In this document: positions 61,705 through 64,000 of the stretch, in pieces | How positions within the stretch are numbered: position 1 is the stretch's first letter | How the letters are laid out: every line of letters begins with the position of its first letter | From: Lysobacter_K koreensis | Lineage (GTDB): Bacteria; Pseudomonadota; Gammaproteobacteria; Xanthomonadales; Xanthomonadaceae | Length of the DNA stretch: 64,000 nt | Direction: 5' to 3' | NCBI RefSeq assembly: GCF_042677045.1 | Contig: NZ_JBHTIH010000003.1 | Span: forward strand, 682,001 to 746,000 | The notes under the pieces: model-generated | The model's input: only the letters and a program-made list of their open reading frames with translations | What the model was told of the DNA's origin: nothing | Databases searched by the model: none | Translations under genes and position numbers: made by a program

Positions 61705-62793
61705 TCAGGCGAGGCCTTCGTGCGCGCGGGTCTGCTCGGCGATCGCCGGCTTGACCCGATGCTCGATCAGTTCGACCAGCGGCGCGAGTTGCGGGTATTT
61801 CGGCAGCACGCCGTCGAGGTAGGCAAAGAAGCGCGGCACGTCGGCGAGGTACTTAGGCTTGGCGTCGCGGTGGTTCAGGCGGGCGAAGATGCCGATGACC
61901 TTGAGGTGGCGCTGCACGCCGATCAGGTCGGCGTCGCGACGGAACTGCGCCAGCGATGGCAGCGGCAGGCCGGCGGCGCTGGCGCGCGCGTGGTAGCGGT
62001 CCAGCCACGCGTCGACGCGGTCCTCGGGCCAGCTCAGGAACGCGTCCTTGAACAGGCTGATCGGGTCGTAGGCGATCGGGCCGCGCACCGCGTCCTGGAA
62101 GTCGAGCACGGCCGGGCCACCGTCGACCGGCATCAGGTTGCGCGGCATGTAGTCGCGGTGCACCAGCACCTGCGGCTGCGCGAGCGCGCTGTCGATCAGC
62201 TGGCGGTAGACGAGGTCGAGCTTTTCCAGGTCGCCGCAGTCCAGCGACAGGCCCAGGTGGCGGCCGAGGTACCACTCGTCGAACAGGCGCAGCTCGCGTG
62301 CCAGCAGTGCTTCGTCGTAGGCGGGCAGGTCGCTGGGGCAGGCGATCGCCTGCAGCTTGAGCAACTGGGCAACCGCCGCGTCGAGCAGTTCATCGGCGTT
62401 GTGCAGGCCGATCACATGCAGGTAGGTGTCGGCGCCCAGGTCCTCGAGCAGCAGGAAGCCGGCCTCGACGTCCTGCGCGAGCACGCGCGGCACGCGCACG
62501 CCGCCGGCTTCGAGCAGCGCGCGGACGCGCAGCCACGGCCGCACGTCCTCCTTGTCGGGCGGCGAGTCCATCACGATTACGCTGGTAGAAGCCGCACTGT
62601 TGGGTGCCGCACTGCCGGAGGCTGCCCCACCCGGGATGATGCTGCCGGCGGCGGTGGCGCCACGCCAGTAGCTGCGGAAGCCGGCGTCGGTGGAGGCGCG
62701 GTGCAGGTCGAACGTGGCATCGCCGGTCGCGGCGCGCGCCCAGGCCTGGCGCGCGAGTTCGCGTGTGGTCGGGGCGGGGGTAGGCAGGGTCAT
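61705..62793 (-). CDS. amgK: N-acetylmuramate/N-acetylglucosamine kinase AmgK
   Basis: A 362-residue APH-fold sugar kinase: VIVMDSPPDKEDVRPWLRVRALLEAGGVRVPRVLA, FLLLEDLGADTYL, the catalytic loop VLVHRDYMPRNLM and metal-binding VLDFQDAVRGPIAYDP. A low-complexity Ala/Ser/Gly/Pro insert of about 27 residues (about 45-71) sits in the N-lobe between GFRSYWRG and VIVMD, where family members are short. It is the first gene of amgK-murU. Confidence 0.92.
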   Translation of the reverse strand: MTLPTPAPTTRELARQAWARAATGDATFDLHRASTDAGFRSYWRGATAAGSIIPGGAASGSAAPNSAASTSVIVMDSPPDKEDVRPWLRVRALLEAGGVRVPRVLAQDVEAGFLLLEDLGADTYLHVIGLHNADELLDAAVAQLLKLQAIACPSDLPAYDEALLARELRLFDEWYLGRHLGLSLDCGDLEKLDLVYRQLIDSALAQPQVLVHRDYMPRNLMPVDGGPAVLDFQDAVRGPIAYDPISLFKDAFLSWPEDRVDAWLDRYHARASAAGLPLPSLAQFRRDADLIGVQRHLKVIGIFARLNHRDAKPKYLADVPRFFAYLDGVLPKYPQLAPLVELIEHRVKPAIAEQTRAHEGLA

Positions 62794-63111
62794 TCGGTCC
62801 AGGCTCGTCGGGGAGGGCGCTGCGGCGCGGACCGCAAGCGCACAGGGTAAACGGCCCGGCGCGTGCCCGGGAATGCAGCGAGCGCCGGCACGCCGGTGTG
62901 GTCGGCCGACGGCAGCACCGTGGAGCAGTCAGAATGGCGGAGCGGACACGGCGGCGGCTCGGGTACGCGATGCCGGCCGTCGGGATAACGCCACAGCGGG
63001 ACCGAACGGACGTCCGCTCGTGCGCTTGTCCCTTGCGCACTTCCAGCGCGGGCATGGCGTTCCGCTACTGCCCACCATCCCCGCGCCTGATCCGGTATCG
63101 AATCGCCGCCA
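62794..63111. other. Intergenic region between divergent amgK and the TauE-type gene
   Basis: 318 bp without a supported gene; frames crossing it are antisense extensions of neighbours. It contains a 10-bp palindrome CGGACGTCCG (63012-63021) and several GC-rich dyads. I cannot place a promoter with confidence. Confidence 0.5.
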
Positions 63112-63864
63112 ATGGAACTGCCCCCCGACTTCCTGCTCTACCTCGCGATCGGCTTTGCCGCGCAGCTGATCGACGGCGCGCTCGGGATGGCCTACGGCGT
63201 CACCGCGTCGAGCCTGCTGATCGGTGTCGGCGTGCCGCCGGCGCTCAGCAGCGCCACGGTGCACGCGGCGGAATGCTTCACCACCGGCACCTCGGCGCTC
63301 TCGCACCATGCGTTCGGCAACATCGACAAGCGCCTGTTCCGGCGCCTGTTGCTGCCCGGCGTGGTTGGCGCGGCGGTCGGTGCCTACGCATTGACGCGGC
63401 TGGACGGCGACGTGCTGAAGCCTTGGGTCGCCGGCTACCTGCTGCTGATCGGCGCGGTGATCGTGCTCAAGGCGTTCCGCGAAGTGCTCCCCCGCGAGGT
63501 CACCTCGCACCTCACCCCGCTGGGGTTTTTCGGCGCGCTGGTCGACGCGATCGGCGGCGGCGGCTGGGGACCGATCGTGTCCAGCAACCTGCTGGCGCGC
63601 GGCAACGAGTTCCGCGTGACGGTCGGCAGCGTCAATGCGGTCGAGTTCTTCGTCACCCTGACCGCGTCGCTGGTGTTCCTGCTGACGCTGGGGCTGGGCC
63701 ACTGGGAAATCATCGTCGCGCTGGCGCTCGGCGGCGTGGCCGCCGCGCCGCTGGGTGCGTGGCTGGTCAAGCACGTCAATCCCAAGCCGATGCTGTGTTT
63801 CGTCGGCCTGCTGGTGATCACGCTGAGCCTGCGCACGCTGCTCAAGCACTTCGGCTTGGTTTGA
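63112..63864 (+). CDS. TauE/SafE-family sulfite exporter-like permease
   Basis: A 250-residue membrane protein with about seven to eight helices. Family blocks: FAAQLIDGALGMAYGVTASSLLIGVGVPPALSSATVHAAECFTTG and DAIGGGGWGPIVSSNLLARG repeat the internal TauE duplication. The following gene is cysD, so export of sulfite or a related sulfur anion during sulfate assimilation is the likely job; the anion itself is inferred. It starts with ATG 63112. Confidence 0.88.
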   Translation: MELPPDFLLYLAIGFAAQLIDGALGMAYGVTASSLLIGVGVPPALSSATVHAAECFTTGTSALSHHAFGNIDKRLFRRLLLPGVVGAAVGAYALTRLDGDVLKPWVAGYLLLIGAVIVLKAFREVLPREVTSHLTPLGFFGALVDAIGGGGWGPIVSSNLLARGNEFRVTVGSVNAVEFFVTLTASLVFLLTLGLGHWEIIVALALGGVAAAPLGAWLVKHVNPKPMLCFVGLLVITLSLRTLLKHFGLV

Positions 63865-63877
63865 GTCAGGATTCGCC

Positions 63878-64000
63878 GTGAACCTTCCTTTTCCTGCGAC
63901 GTCCGATCCCTCCGTGTCCAAGCCCGCCGTTTCACAGCTGCCCCATCCTGGCCTCAGCCACCTCGAACGCCTCGAGGCCGAGAGCATCCACATCCTGCGC
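63878..64000 (+). CDS. cysD: Sulfate adenylyltransferase subunit 2, N-terminal part (3' truncated by window)
   Basis: The first 41 codons of a gene that leaves the window. After a 24-residue Pro/Ser-rich leader, LSHLERLEAESIHILR matches the opening of CysD, the small ATP-sulfurylase subunit that activates sulfate to APS. GTG 63878 is used as start; GTG 63914 is an in-frame alternative. It follows the TauE-type gene by 13 bp, supporting one transcript. Confidence 0.75.
   Translation, partial: MNLPFPATSDPSVSKPAVSQLPHPGLSHLERLEAESIHILR

Overview
The window is chromosomal DNA of a GC-rich gammaproteobacterium, most likely a member of the Xanthomonadaceae (Lysobacter/Luteimonas/Xanthomonas relatives). 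This is inferred from very high GC throughout, from the gene orders yggS-proC-DUF4426 beside pilT-pilU, kdsD-kdsC-lptCAB-rpoN-hpf-ptsN-hprK-rapZ-PTS-mgtE and purN-purM/DUF2066-perM-hda, and from a SAM-I riboswitch in front of metX-metB-hom. I see no rRNA, tRNA, phage, integrase, transposase or cas gene. Most of the window is housekeeping DNA; the unusual material lies in the arsenic operon and in the intergenic repeats.

Layout. 1-2.2 kb: a minus-strand arsenic operon (arsR, an ArsI/CadI-type C-As lyase, arsC, an aquaporin in place of an efflux pump), led by a perfect 34-bp palindrome that overlaps the arsR start codon. 2.2-10.5 kb: a polyisoprenyl-type glycosyltransferase, a CBS protein, an AsmA protein, a hemolysin III-like membrane protein, a sulfotransferase plus Asp/Asn beta-hydroxylase pair, a GAF protein and prfC. 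10.7-16.6 kb: a secreted M23 peptidase and a propeller lipoprotein, divergent from the riboswitch-led methionine operon metX-metB-hom. 16.6-28.3 kb: alpha/beta hydrolase, sdaA, a glutaredoxin-like protein, yceI-cytochrome b561-yceI, an 1185-residue hybrid sensor kinase, a sugar dehydrogenase-like lipoprotein and hemE. 28.1-41.6 kb: WGR protein, aroK-aroB, dodecin, pdxH, a binding-protein-fold protein, yggS-proC-DUF4426, pilT-pilU, tag, yqgE-ruvX-pyrB, a CSD-DUF1294 protein and mgtE. 41.7-52.4 kb: the nitrogen-type phosphorelay (ptsI, ptsH, EIIA, rapZ, hprK, ptsN, hpf, rpoN) and the Kdo/LPS transport genes (lptB, lptA, lptC, kdsC, kdsD). 52.5-64 kb: ibaG-murA, two DUF3108 proteins, purN-purM, DUF2066-perM-hda, murU-amgK, a TauE-type exporter and the first codons of cysD.

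Cell-envelope supply is a recurring theme: Kdo synthesis, LPS transport, MurA, MurU/AmgK recycling, AsmA and rapZ lie close together. The phosphorelay genes carry no sugar permease, so they probably act in regulation.

The most interesting signal is a family of structured repeat units found in three tandem arrays (about 7967-8250, 27868-28112 and 54164-54530). Each array begins at, or contains, the stop codon of the gene before it and has the same orientation as that gene. A unit is a bulged hairpin, a GAACGC-type box, a second hairpin and a GGCCGG tail. The hairpin stems differ between arrays by compensating changes while the geometry stays the same. I do not recognise this family.
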